Positions 1 through 8,668 of a DNA stretch of 64,000 nucleotides are shown here, piece after piece (the stretch's first letter is position 1; each line of letters opens with the position of its first letter). The notes under the pieces are model-generated. The model saw nothing but the letters and a program-made list of their open reading frames with translations. It did not search any database and had not been told where the DNA came from. The translations under genes were made by a program, and so were the position numbers. The stretch lies in assembly GCA_035946575.1 (NCBI GenBank), contig DASYZG010000028.1, positions 1 through 64,000 on the forward strand. The letters run 5' to 3'. The DNA comes from Gp13-AA77 sp035946575 (lineage in GTDB: Bacteria > Acidobacteriota > Terriglobia > UBA7540).

Positions 1-2
1 CG

Positions 3-1868
3 ATCGGCGAGGCGCGCATTGCGATCGAAGAAACGCTGGACGGCGGCGTGGGGCCGGGGCTGGCCCCGGCCCTGGCGGGCGACGAGCACCGGACGCCCCC
101 AGAGCCTGCCCTGAGCGAAGCGAAGGGGGCGGCCCTACGTCGCGCCCTCCCTTGGGCGCTCTTCGTGCTAGCGGCGCTGGTCGCGATCGTCATCGGGGCG
201 TGGGCCTGGCTTGCGCCACGCCCAGCCACCGCGCCGGCGGCTCTCGCCTATATTCCTCCGCCGCCTGGAACGAGTTTTCGCTCGTTCGGCTTCGATGCCG
301 GGCCGGTCGTGGTATCGCCGGGCGGGAAAAGGCTGGCCTTCTCCGCGACTGACCAGAAAGGCGTCACCAAAATCTGGATCAGGGCGCTCGCCGGAGGCGA
401 AGCCACCGCATTGGACGAAACCGAAGACGGCTCCTATCCGTTCTGGTCGCCGGATGGACAGTCGCTGGGCTTCATCGCCGATGAGAAACTGAAAACGATC
501 ATGTTGAGCGCTGGAACCATCAGGGTTCTCGCCGACGATTCTTGCCCAGACACCGGTGGCTCGTGGAGTTCCGACGGATCGATTCTTTTTATCCCTCAAT
601 GCGGCGGGCCGATCGCCGCGATCTCCGCCACCGGAGGGACCGCCCGACCCGTGGTCCAGCCGGCGAACGAGGGCAGGGTTGTCTCGCCGTCCTTTGTGCC
701 GGGAGGCGACGAACTCCTCTACGTCTCATACGAATCGCGACATGGTTCGCCCTCCATCCGGATGGCCTCGCTCACCACAGGTAAATCGAAGCCTGTGATG
801 AGCGATGCTACCGCGCCTCAATTCGCTTCCGGCCACCTGCTGTTTATGCACGAGGGCAAGGTGTTTGCCCAACGTTTCGATCCTGGCAATGGAAAACTGA
901 AAGGAGACGCGGTGCCGGTTGCCGAAGCCCAGGCCTATTCTGCGTCCTCCAACGGTGTGCTGGCCTACCAAGGTGGCAAGGCGGCTACCCGCCTGGAGTG
1001 GTTCGACCGCAACGGCAACTCGCTTGGCACCCTGGGAAGTACCGGGTTGTGGCTGGCTCCGAAGATTTCTCCGGACGGGAAACACGTGCTCGCGCTGGCC
1101 GAGGACGATGGATCCGCTGACATCTGGTCGTACCCTGCCAAAACCGGTGTGGGATCACGATTGACATTCGGACCCGGATACAAGGGATTTGCCGTCTGGT
1201 CGCCCGATGGTAAATATGTCGCCTACGTCTGCTATCCGGCCGGCGCCTTGTCCCTATGTCGCAAACCAGCCGATGGCTCCGGCGCCGAAGAGACGTTGCT
1301 GAAATTCGCGCCGGAGGTAGCCTCCGCCAGCGCGGTTGACTGGTCGCCCGACGGCCGTTACCTGAGTTTCGACCAGCGGACGGCAAGGCCACTGCGCTGG
1401 AGCACCTGGGTCTTGCCTCTGGGCGGAGGTGAAAAGCCATTCCAGCCGGCGCCGGTGAACGAGAATCAATACGACGGGAATTTCTCGCTTGACGGTCACT
1501 GGTTCGCCTATTTTTCTTATGAAACCGGCCGGCCTGAAGTCTTTGTCGTGCCTTTCCCTCCCAGTGGCGGCAAGTTCCAGGTTTCGCAAACCGGCGGTTG
1601 GATCGTGCGCTGGGCGGCGGGGGATAAGCTGTTCTTCACGACCATGGGCAACCGCCTGATGGAAGCCGATCTTGCGACGAGCGGGCGATCCCTTCAAGTG
1701 CAATCCATCCAGCCGCTCTTTCAGTTGGATCTGCCCACAACGAGCGCGCCGCTCTACGACGTCATGCCGGACGCAAGCCGCTTCATCGTGGCTACCTCGG
1801 CCGAGCCCGGGGCCTCGCAATCGATCACTCTGCTTCTCAACTGGCAGGCAGAATTGAAAGACAAATGA
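3..1868 (+). CDS. Ser/Thr protein kinase with PD40 propeller, 3' part (5' end outside window)
   Basis: The frame is open from the first bases of the window. Its first residues, IGEARIAIEE, match the last kinase-domain helix of the next gene (IGEARIVIDE), so the catalytic domain lies upstream of the window. What remains is a linker, one membrane helix (around ALPWALFVLAALVAIVIG) and about 530 residues of TolB/PD40-type beta-propeller with repeated SPDG motifs such as WSPDGKYVAYV and WSPDGRYLSF. Known members are membrane-anchored kinases with the propeller outside the cytoplasm as a probable sensor. The linker carries a PALSEAKG segment that looks like a translated dispersed repeat. The stop overlaps the next start as ATGA, implying translational coupling. 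Family assignment is firm; ligand and targets are unknown. Confidence 0.9.
   Translation: MGEARIAIEETLDGGVGPGLAPALAGDEHRTPPEPALSEAKGAALRRALPWALFVLAALVAIVIGAWAWLAPRPATAPAALAYIPPPPGTSFRSFGFDAGPVVVSPGGKRLAFSATDQKGVTKIWIRALAGGEATALDETEDGSYPFWSPDGQSLGFIADEKLKTIMLSAGTIRVLADDSCPDTGGSWSSDGSILFIPQCGGPIAAISATGGTARPVVQPANEGRVVSPSFVPGGDELLYVSYESRHGSPSIRMASLTTGKSKPVMSDATAPQFASGHLLFMHEGKVFAQRFDPGNGKLKGDAVPVAEAQAYSASSNGVLAYQGGKAATRLEWFDRNGNSLGTLGSTGLWLAPKISPDGKHVLALAEDDGSADIWSYPAKTGVGSRLTFGPGYKGFAVWSPDGKYVAYVCYPAGALSLCRKPADGSGAEETLLKFAPEVASASAVDWSPDGRYLSFDQRTARPLRWSTWVLPLGGGEKPFQPAPVNENQYDGNFSLDGHWFAYFSYETGRPEVFVVPFPPSGGKFQVSQTGGWIVRWAAGDKLFFTTMGNRLMEADLATSGRSLQVQSIQPLFQLDLPTTSAPLYDVMPDASRFIVATSAEPGASQSITLLLNWQAELKDK
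102..128. repeat. SEAKG-type dispersed repeat inside a coding region
   Basis: A stretch containing CTGAGCGAAGCGAAGG encodes PALSEAKG in the linker just before the kinase transmembrane helix. This motif is common as an interspersed repeat in acidobacterial and other genomes (recalled, not searched). It falls in a region that tolerates insertion. Confidence 0.45.
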
Positions 1869-4630
1869 CACTGCAGGCCGGAGCGAAACTCGGACCCTAC
1901 GAAGTCCTCGCGCCGCTTGGCGAGGGCGGGATGGGCGAGGTCTACCGGGCCCGGGACACCAAGCTCGGCCGCGATGTTGCCCTCAAAGTCCTGCCGCAAG
2001 ACCTCGCCGGTGATGCCGACCGCCTGGCGCGATTCCGGCGCGAAGCCCAGGTGCTGGCTTCACTCAATTACCCCAACATCGCAGCGATCTACGGCCTGGA
2101 AGAGTCGGCTGGAGTCCGGGCGTTGGTAATGGAATTGGTCGAGGGACCGACCCTGGCGGAGCGACTATCAGCGCCACCATCGGCGATTACGGGTCATTCC
2201 CGCGCAAGCGGGAATCCAGGGGTTGCTTCCGGGGAGGCGGCGATGAGGACATCGCCGCTACAGTTGGACGAAGCCCTCCACATCGCCAAACAGATCGCGG
2301 AGGCGCTGGAATACGCGCACGAGCGCGGTGTCATCCATCGCGACTTGAAGCCGGCCAATGTGAAGGTGACTCCCGACGGCACGGTGAAAGTCCTCGATTT
2401 TGGCCTGGCGAAGTTGGCAGACGACACCGTTACGTCCGCCGACCCTTCGAGCTCGCCCACATTGACGGCGCAGGCGACGCAAGTGGGCATGATCATGGGC
2501 ACGGCGGCCTACATGGCGCCGGAACAGGCGCGTGGCCAGACGGCCGATCGGCGTGCCGATGTCTGGTCGTTCGGCGCGGTGCTGTTTGAAATGCTGAGCG
2601 GCCGGCGCGCCTTCGACGGCGAGACCACCTCGGACGTTCTGGCCGCGGTCCTGAAGTTCGATCCCGAATGGACCGTGCTACCCGCCTCCACGCCGGCGTC
2701 GATCGTCCGACTTATCCATCGCTGCCTCACCAAGGATCGCAAGCAGCGCCTGCAAGCGATCGGCGAGGCGCGCATCGTCATCGACGAAACGCAGGCCGAC
2801 GCGGTCGAGGCAGGGCCGGGCGTCGCCTTGGCCGCCGCGCAGCAATCCGCGCCCCAGCCGCAGTCGAGGCGCCATCCACTCCCGTGGCTGATAATCACCA
2901 GTCTAACGTTGATCATCGGCATCGCGGCCGGATGGTGGACGCGGGAGCGGCGAATGCCGCCCAGCCCGAACTGGTCCGCCGAGATGTTAGGTGGGCCGAG
3001 TGACGCGGTCGGGCCGCGGATTTCGCCCGACGGTCATACGCTGGCTTTTCAGGCGGGGCTGGATAGCTCGCCGCAGGTCGCAGTCATGGACTCGCAGTCG
3101 GGCGACTGGACCTTCCTGACGAAGGATCGCCCCAGCGGGACTATCACGGAACTGAACTGGTCGCCCGACGGCAGCAAAATCTACTTTGACCGCTTCGTTT
3201 CAGCTCCAAAAGGTATCTACACGGTCTCCCGGTTCGGAGGTGATGAACACCTTGTACTGGAAGACGCGATGGCACCGGAGCCGCTGCCCGACGGCAGTCT
3301 GCTCGCGATCCGGGTGAACAGAGATCGAAATAAACAACTGTACCGGTTCTGGCCCGAAGGCGGGCGCCTGGAAGCTCTCGATGCCCTTACCGCGGGCTGG
3401 GGCAGCATAAGTCCGGTGCGAGCCTTCCGCGACGGGAAGGAGGCCGTCTTTCTTGGGGAGACACTCGAACAAGCCAGGACCGGCGTTTCCGTCGCGAGTG
3501 GGAGCAGTAGTGCCCCACCTCAGCTCTACATCATTGATCTCGCCTCCGGAAAGGCGCGGCGTCTCGCGCCGGAACTCGATTTTCCACTGTCTGCTATCGA
3601 TCTATTCCCCATCGCCATCGCCAGCGATGACCAGTCCGTCCTCGTTGAAAGCCTGGCTGGCGACCTCCATCGTGTCATCTCCATTCCGCGCCACGGCACG
3701 GGACCCATCCAGACTTTGTTTTCTCTGACTTTGGGCTCCGACTACATGGACGTAGACAAGGACGGCGACATCTACCTGGACCAGCTAAGCCGCCCACTTG
3801 AACTTGTACGTTTTCCGGCAGCCGGTGGAACGCCGGAGACGCTGTCCAGTTCTGAAGGAGGAGCTGGGCGCGGATCGGTGACGGTTCCATTGGTTGATGG
3901 CCGGGTCGTTTTTGCTTCGCTGGTTGCGGGCCGATCACGATTGTTGGCGGTCAAATCTGGAGGTGAGGCCGTTCCCCTCATTGAAACGAAGGAGGAAACC
4001 TCGTTGCCGGCCTGCCAGGCCGGTAAGGGTGAGATTGCTTTCGTCCTGGGCTCGCCCGGCCATGCCGTCATCGCAATAGCCTCCCTCGCCGACGGCCGGA
4101 TTGTGAACCGCCTCGCTGGAACTCCCGGAAGCGACGTCACCAGCCTCGCCGCCTCCCCCGAAGGTGAGACGCTCTACTACGTAGTTTCAGGAACCGTCTG
4201 GGCCATCGCCGCAAGCGGCGGGCAGCCGCGCCAAATTGGCCCAGGAGACTCTGTCGTCGCGGACGCAAATGGCAAAAATCTGATCGTACAACTCATCGAC
4301 AAGGAGGGCGTCCGGCTGCTGAGAGTGCCGGTTTCCGGCGGGGCGGAGCAGCCGATTCCCATCGTGAGTGATCTACCCCTGGCCCCCGTGCAGCTCAGTC
4401 CGAACGCCATCGGGAAAGACGGACGGGTGTTACTGTCTGTCGCCGCGCCTGGTTTCGTCGGAGCGGGTTTCCTCGATCCGCGCAGCGGCAAATTGGAGAA
4501 GATTCCGTTGACGTTCACTGGCGATGTTCTGGCCCCCGGCTGGCTTGGCGACGGCCGCGTGCTCTCCGGCGCCTGGCCCTTCAGATCCGCGCTCTGGCGC
4601 TTCCGTCCGGAAGCAAATCGCAGCAAGTGA
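1865..4630 (+). CDS. Ser/Thr protein kinase with PD40 beta-propeller domain
   Basis: This is a complete 921-residue Hanks-type kinase. The glycine loop is LGEGGMGEV (18-26), the ATP lysine K41, the catalytic loop HRDLKPAN with D160, the metal site DFG at D178, and the activation segment ends in YMAPEQARG. A single membrane helix lies at about 338-360 (PWLIITSLTLIIGIAAGWW), followed by a PD40/WD40-like propeller to the end. It starts inside the stop of the preceding paralogue (ATGA overlap), so the two kinases form one transcription unit. An unusual feature is about 30 extra residues (roughly 102-131, between helices alpha-D and alpha-E) encoded by two palindromic repeats. All catalytic residues are present, so activity is plausible. 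Substrates are unknown. Confidence 0.93.
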   Translation: MTLQAGAKLGPYEVLAPLGEGGMGEVYRARDTKLGRDVALKVLPQDLAGDADRLARFRREAQVLASLNYPNIAAIYGLEESAGVRALVMELVEGPTLAERLSAPPSAITGHSRASGNPGVASGEAAMRTSPLQLDEALHIAKQIAEALEYAHERGVIHRDLKPANVKVTPDGTVKVLDFGLAKLADDTVTSADPSSSPTLTAQATQVGMIMGTAAYMAPEQARGQTADRRADVWSFGAVLFEMLSGRRAFDGETTSDVLAAVLKFDPEWTVLPASTPASIVRLIHRCLTKDRKQRLQAIGEARIVIDETQADAVEAGPGVALAAAQQSAPQPQSRRHPLPWLIITSLTLIIGIAAGWWTRERRMPPSPNWSAEMLGGPSDAVGPRISPDGHTLAFQAGLDSSPQVAVMDSQSGDWTFLTKDRPSGTITELNWSPDGSKIYFDRFVSAPKGIYTVSRFGGDEHLVLEDAMAPEPLPDGSLLAIRVNRDRNKQLYRFWPEGGRLEALDALTAGWGSISPVRAFRDGKEAVFLGETLEQARTGVSVASGSSSAPPQLYIIDLASGKARRLAPELDFPLSAIDLFPIAIASDDQSVLVESLAGDLHRVISIPRHGTGPIQTLFSLTLGSDYMDVDKDGDIYLDQLSRPLELVRFPAAGGTPETLSSSEGGAGRGSVTVPLVDGRVVFASLVAGRSRLLAVKSGGEAVPLIETKEETSLPACQAGKGEIAFVLGSPGHAVIAIASLADGRIVNRLAGTPGSDVTSLAASPEGETLYYVVSGTVWAIAASGGQPRQIGPGDSVVADANGKNLIVQLIDKEGVRLLRVPVSGGAEQPIPIVSDLPLAPVQLSPNAIGKDGRVLLSVAAPGFVGAGFLDPRSGKLEKIPLTFTGDVLAPGWLGDGRVLSGAWPFRSALWRFRPEANRSK
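2190..2260. repeat. Two palindromic repeats inserted in frame in a kinase domain
   Basis: The first palindrome is ATTCCCGC-GCAA-GCGGGAAT (2196-2215), the core of the widespread ATTCCC...GGGAAT type of bacterial dispersed repeat. The second is GCGGCGATG-AGGA-CATCGCCGC (2237-2258), a perfect 9-bp stem. Both lie within the coding frame and encode the low-complexity stretch around GHSRASGNPG and EAAMRTS. Confidence 0.8.
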
Positions 4631-4655
4631 TCCTGCCTGCACCGTCAAGGCTAAA

Positions 4656-5099
4656 TTATGATGCGCTTCCTCCGGCGCGCGCGGCCTGCTGTCTCGAAAC
4701 CGCTTCCCGGGCGATTCCCGAATGAGCGCTCCGCTGCATCGCCGCGGTGAGGACGTGAGCGAGGTCGCGCGGCGTCATCGGGGGTACGATGAAATCCGCC
4801 GCGCCGGCGTCCTGGGTGTCGAGGTAGAGCTTCATGCTCACGACGCGGGACATCACGATGACCGGCGTGTCTTTCGCGGTCTCCTGCACCATCCCCACAA
4901 CATCCTTCCAGGTGCCGTCCGGCAGCGTGACGTCCGTCAGCACGAGGTCGATGGGCGCGGCCTGTTCCAGCAGACGGAACGCTTGGGCACATTGATGCGC
5001 GCGCGTGGTGCGGACTTCCCCTTCGTGCAGCATCTCTTCAAGCCCACGAAAGCTATGAGGGTCGTTGTGAACCAACAACACGGAGCGCGGGGTCTTCAT
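4656..5099 (-). CDS. Stand-alone response-regulator receiver domain protein
   Basis: This is a 147-residue single-domain CheY-like protein. The phosphoacceptor is D56 in DLVLTDVTLPDG, and the acidic pocket appears as HNDP near residues 11-14. The switch Ser is in VIVMSRV. The strand-5 lysine of receivers (normally KP) is replaced: the sequence reads DFIVPPMTP. No output domain follows; the C-terminus is a short Arg/Ala-rich tail. I chose the internal ATG at 5099 over the longer open frame because GGAGGAG sits just upstream. It is convergent with the kinase gene and has no histidine kinase beside it. It may act as a phosphorylation-independent adaptor, but that is inference. Confidence 0.8.
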   Translation of the reverse strand: MKTPRSVLLVHNDPHSFRGLEEMLHEGEVRTTRAHQCAQAFRLLEQAAPIDLVLTDVTLPDGTWKDVVGMVQETAKDTPVIVMSRVVSMKLYLDTQDAGAADFIVPPMTPRDLAHVLTAAMQRSAHSGIAREAVSRQQAARAGGSAS

Positions 5100-5468
5100 G
5101 GGCTCCTCCGTTCGGCGAATCGCGCCGGGCGAACGTCGGTCCGCCCGAATAGGAATGGCTACTTCGAACTCTACTTCATCGCAGGTTGCTGTCGCGTTAC
5201 ACAAGCGTTAACTCCTTGAGACCCGGCGCAGACGTGGAATCCAATCCCCCTCGGCCCACGGCGATCCCGCAGGACCGGCCGGGTTCTTGAAGCATCGCTC
5301 TTCACCGCGCCCACTCGCAGTGATCCACGTCACAATGCGACTCCCTCGTTCCCTGACAGTTCGGGCAGGAGAGTCTTGGCGGCCCCGGGTCAGAGTGGTA
5401 GACTGCCGTGCCGGACGTGCCGGGTGCGTCAGCCCGGCGCACGCGGGCACAGAGTCAGGGGAGGAAAC
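5100..5468. other. Intergenic leader between divergent genes
   Basis: About 370 bases separate the receiver gene (minus) from the M28 peptidase gene (plus). Both genes must be transcribed from here. I see no convincing -35/-10 pair, no strong hairpin and no supported small gene. Confidence 0.4.
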
Positions 5469-7229
5469 ATGTCGAAGCTTTGGGTGTTGGTTTTGTGCGG
5501 CTGGATGCTCGCGGCGGTGCCGGTCGCGGCGCGCGCGCCGGAGGTCTCGCCTGAGGTGTCGGAGGTGTACGCGCAGGTTCGCGCGGAAGAGACCAGCAAC
5601 TCGAAGATCATGTGGATCATCCACGAAGTCGCGGACGTCTACGGGCCGCGCCTGACGGGCACGCCAAATCTGAAAGCGGCCGACGACTGGGCGGTGAAGA
5701 CCATGGCTTCGTGGGGACTCGTCAACACGCATCTCGAGCCCTGGACGTTCCAGCCGCCGAGCGCGGCCAGGCCGGTGCCCGGCTGGGAGAACATGTCGCT
5801 GACCGCCGAAGCGCTGAGTCCGTTTCACGGCCAGCTCATGGTGAAGCCTCTCGCCTGGACCCCGAGCACGAAGGGTGTGGTGACAGCGCAGGTAGTCCTC
5901 GTCGATCCGCCCGGCATGGCTCCGCCGAGAGGATTCAACTTCTTCGGCCGTGGCACGCCGCCGCCTCCGGAGCCGAAATGGGCCGCGCCCCCGATGCCAC
6001 CCGCGGCCAAGGCCGAGGACCCGAAGCAGCCGACGCAGGCCGAGCTCGATGCCTATCTGAATTCCGTCAGGGCCAGGGTCCGCGGACGGATCGTTTTCGT
6101 GGGCAAGCACGTCGACGTTGCGGAGGACATGAACCCCGCTCCCATGCGGCGTCCCGAGGATGAATGGAAATCGCGCTTCGGTCCGAACCCGCGGCCGTTC
6201 AATTTTCCCGAGCCGCCGAAGTTGCCCAAGGGTGAGTTGACGCGGGCGGAAGTCTCGCGGCAGGTCGATCAATTCCTGGTCGACAGCGGAGCGCTCGTGC
6301 GTGTGAACGACGCCGGTCGCGCGCACGGCATCATTATCGCTCAGCAGAACGGGACTTACGACTGGACGCGCGCCGTCCCCACGCTCGTCATGCGCAACGA
6401 AGACTATGGACGCATCACGCGCATCATGGCCGACGGCACGCCGGTGACGCTGAGGGTCAACATTCAGAACCGGGAGTATCCTGGCGGCACGACCGTGTAT
6501 AACGCGATCGGAGAGATTCCGGGCACGGACAAGAAGGACGAGATCGTGATGCTTGGCGGCCACTACGACTCCTGGCACGACGCCACGGGCGCGACCGATA
6601 ACGGTATCGGATCGTCGATGATGCTCGAAGCGGTCCGCTTGCTGGCGGCGGCGCACGTGCATCCGCGCCGCACCATTCGCATCGCGCTGTGGAGTGGCGA
6701 AGAAGAGGGACTGCTCGGTTCGCTTGCTTACGTCAAGCAGCACTTCGGCAGCTTCGAGAATCAGAAGCCGGAATACGCGAAGCTCGACGCCTACTTCAAC
6801 ATCGACTCGGGCACGGGCAAGCCGCGAGGCGCCATGGTGTTCGGACCCGCGGGCGCGGCGGACATGGTGCGCGAGGCGATGGCGCCGTTCGCCGATTGGG
6901 GATTCGAAGGCGTGCTCGCGACGGAGAGCCGCAGGACGGGCGGAACGGACAGCACCTCGTTCAACAACGCCGGATTGCCTGGAATCGGCCTCGCGCAAGA
7001 CCCGTTCGACTACGGATCGTTCACCCATCACACCAACCTTGACACCTATGAGCGAATCTACGAAGAAGACGTCCGCGAAGGCGCGGTCGAGATCGCATCG
7101 GCGGTCTACGCTGTCGCCATGGCAGACGACACGGTGCCGCGCTTCAAGGATTCCGCCATGCCGAAGCCTGTGCCCGAACCGGGACCCGGATCGCAAGCGA
7201 GCAAGGTGCGTCATGTGCCCAAGACATAG
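5469..7229 (+). CDS. Secreted M28-family zinc aminopeptidase with PA-type insert
   Basis: A 586-residue exported peptidase with an N-terminal signal peptide (MSKLWVLVLCGWMLAAVPVA). The M28 two-zinc ligand set is complete: H365 in GGHYDS, D377 in TDNG, the E411-E412 pair in SGEEEG, D446 in NIDSG, and H520/H521 in FTHHTN. A long region between about 130 and 330, with a Pro-rich loop, corresponds to a protease-associated (PA) insertion. The ATG at 5469 is preferred because GGGGAGGAAAC precedes it; the frame extends 31 residues upstream without signal-peptide character. Likely role: trimming amino acids from extracellular peptides. It overlaps the 3' end of the minus-strand gene that follows by 19 bases. 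Confidence 0.9.
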   Translation: MSKLWVLVLCGWMLAAVPVAARAPEVSPEVSEVYAQVRAEETSNSKIMWIIHEVADVYGPRLTGTPNLKAADDWAVKTMASWGLVNTHLEPWTFQPPSAARPVPGWENMSLTAEALSPFHGQLMVKPLAWTPSTKGVVTAQVVLVDPPGMAPPRGFNFFGRGTPPPPEPKWAAPPMPPAAKAEDPKQPTQAELDAYLNSVRARVRGRIVFVGKHVDVAEDMNPAPMRRPEDEWKSRFGPNPRPFNFPEPPKLPKGELTRAEVSRQVDQFLVDSGALVRVNDAGRAHGIIIAQQNGTYDWTRAVPTLVMRNEDYGRITRIMADGTPVTLRVNIQNREYPGGTTVYNAIGEIPGTDKKDEIVMLGGHYDSWHDATGATDNGIGSSMMLEAVRLLAAAHVHPRRTIRIALWSGEEEGLLGSLAYVKQHFGSFENQKPEYAKLDAYFNIDSGTGKPRGAMVFGPAGAADMVREAMAPFADWGFEGVLATESRRTGGTDSTSFNNAGLPGIGLAQDPFDYGSFTHHTNLDTYERIYEEDVREGAVEIASAVYAVAMADDTVPRFKDSAMPKPVPEPGPGSQASKVRHVPKT

Positions 7230-8668
7230 TTGACCGTCGAAGGTTGCCAGTCGAGAGTCAAGAGTCGAGAGTTGAGAGTCGAGAGCCAACCGCCACGGGC
7301 GCTTAACTCCGGACTCTCAACTCTCGACGGTCGGGGTTCCGCGCTCGATTCCCGGATTTGGCACCTCCGCACCCGATATCGGTTTGTTGATTCCAAAGCA
7401 CATGGTGGGTTCGTTCCTCGATTCGGCGTGTTTTTTCCCTGCGGCAGTGTGAGAACCGTCCCCCCCGAGAGGGCGGCGGCATGGCCGTCGCAGTCGGCTT
7501 CGCCGCAGCGTCCGGACCTTTGAATCAGATTTCGATCTTCTGTCGCGTTTCGACCTTCTGTCGCAGGCGCGGCCGCCGGAGCTCTCCCATCCTCTGGAAG
7601 CGCGGGCGGAGGTGCGGGCGGGGACCCGGATTCATTCCCCGTCGCGTTTGGTGCTCCGGGCGTCGCGTCCGGCGTCCCCGGCCGGCGCGTGGCCACCAAG
7701 GCTTCGCGCGTGTCTTCGTATCTCAGTTCGATCAGGACGCTAACCTTGCGATCGATCGAGCGCCGCAGGAAGTTCTCCTGGGAGCGCAGCCAACCCCATT
7801 TGCGCGAGTTGGTGGCCTCGAGCAGTCGCGCCGCCTGTCCGGCCTCGGAGAGCGGACCCTCCTCCATGAGGCAGATGCCCAGCCGCTCCTCCACCCGATC
7901 CAGTTGCGACGACGCCGCGGCTTTGAGGCTCTCCCTGGCCTCCTGCGCCGCCTGCGGGTTATCGGCCGCGGCGTTGGCGGTTGCCGCCGCGTCGCGCAAC
8001 CGGCTGCCGCAGAAGGATTGCAGTTCGCCGCCGTAGAGGTAGTTGAGCGCACGCTGGACAGCTTTCGCCTGAATCTTTTCCCCGCCTGCATGGCGGACGA
8101 GGAAGCTCAGGAGAGAGCGCATGCCCAGGAATTTGGCCGGCGAGTCGGGCAGGCTGGCGTAGCCGTTCCGGCCGATGTCCCACTCCCGGGTGGCGATTCC
8201 CGGGCCGCCCTGGAGGAGCCAGTGGCGGCGGCGCTGCTCGATTTCCAGCAACTCGCGCTCGCGCCTCCATAACACTTCCTTCACGCGCTCCAGGCGCAAC
8301 AGCTCGAATTTCAGGTCGGCCAGTTCCTCGGCCTGCAAACGGGCAAAATCGTCCCGAGGGGCGTAGCAGCGGACCATTTCGGCGCGCAGGCTGGCGCGCT
8401 CCGCCTCGTCAGCCGTCGCGGCTTCTTCGGCCTTATGGACCGCCGCCCGGCCATAACTCTTGCCGTAGCCGCTCCCGTAATCGGTGCCATAGCCGCCGGC
8501 GAGCAGCAGCTTCACCGGATCCGGGCGGGTGGCATACTTCCCATGCTTCAGGGCGTTCATTTTGGAGCGCTCTTTGCCTTCGGGACTTGCCGGCCCTGAG
8601 GACTGCCGGCCGTTGGATTGGTTGGCCGCCTGTGCGGCCTCGGTCATCGTCTTTTCAATGGTTGCCAT
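7211..8668 (-). CDS. NALKHG-motif protein of unknown function
   Basis: A 485-residue cytoplasmic-looking protein. Its N-terminus has the signature SSGPASPEGKERS and MNALKHGKYA, recognisable from a multicopy, uncharacterised bacterial family that is frequent in Acidobacteria. The middle is charged and probably helical (for example LRLERVKEVLWRRERELLE). The C-terminal third is Pro/Ala-rich. The last 50 or so codons run through a GAGAGTC simple-sequence repeat, giving LSTLNSRLLTLD, so the true C-terminus has probably been extended by repeat DNA. The ATG at 8668 is supported by GGAGGTG seven bases upstream. About 60 bases further upstream lies a 43-bp element repeated near 42.6 kb. I do not know the function; some relatives sit near mobile DNA. 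Confidence 0.75.
   Translation of the reverse strand: MATIEKTMTEAAQAANQSNGRQSSGPASPEGKERSKMNALKHGKYATRPDPVKLLLAGGYGTDYGSGYGKSYGRAAVHKAEEAATADEAERASLRAEMVRCYAPRDDFARLQAEELADLKFELLRLERVKEVLWRRERELLEIEQRRRHWLLQGGPGIATREWDIGRNGYASLPDSPAKFLGMRSLLSFLVRHAGGEKIQAKAVQRALNYLYGGELQSFCGSRLRDAAATANAAADNPQAAQEARESLKAAASSQLDRVEERLGICLMEEGPLSEAGQAARLLEATNSRKWGWLRSQENFLRRSIDRKVSVLIELRYEDTREALVATRRPGTPDATPGAPNATGNESGSPPAPPPALPEDGRAPAAAPATEGRNATEDRNLIQRSGRCGEADCDGHAAALSGGTVLTLPQGKNTPNRGTNPPCALESTNRYRVRRCQIRESSAEPRPSRVESPELSARGGWLSTLNSRLLTLDWQPSTVNYVLGT
7235..7332. repeat. GAGAGTCGA / TCGACTCTC simple-sequence repeat
   Basis: Imperfect tandem units of GAGAGTC(A/G)A read forward (7250-7286) and are followed by the inverted form (ACTCTCAACTCTCGAC, 7313-7328). 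The arms can fold on each other. The tract overlaps the 3' end of the minus-strand gene. Similar tracts occur at 49578, 54003 and 54484. Confidence 0.75.

Noticed and set aside
5208..7289. Long minus-strand open frame opposite the M28 peptidase gene
   Set aside because: It is a high-GC antisense shadow; the plus-strand protein has complete M28 motifs, and the antisense product is Arg/His-rich with no domain.
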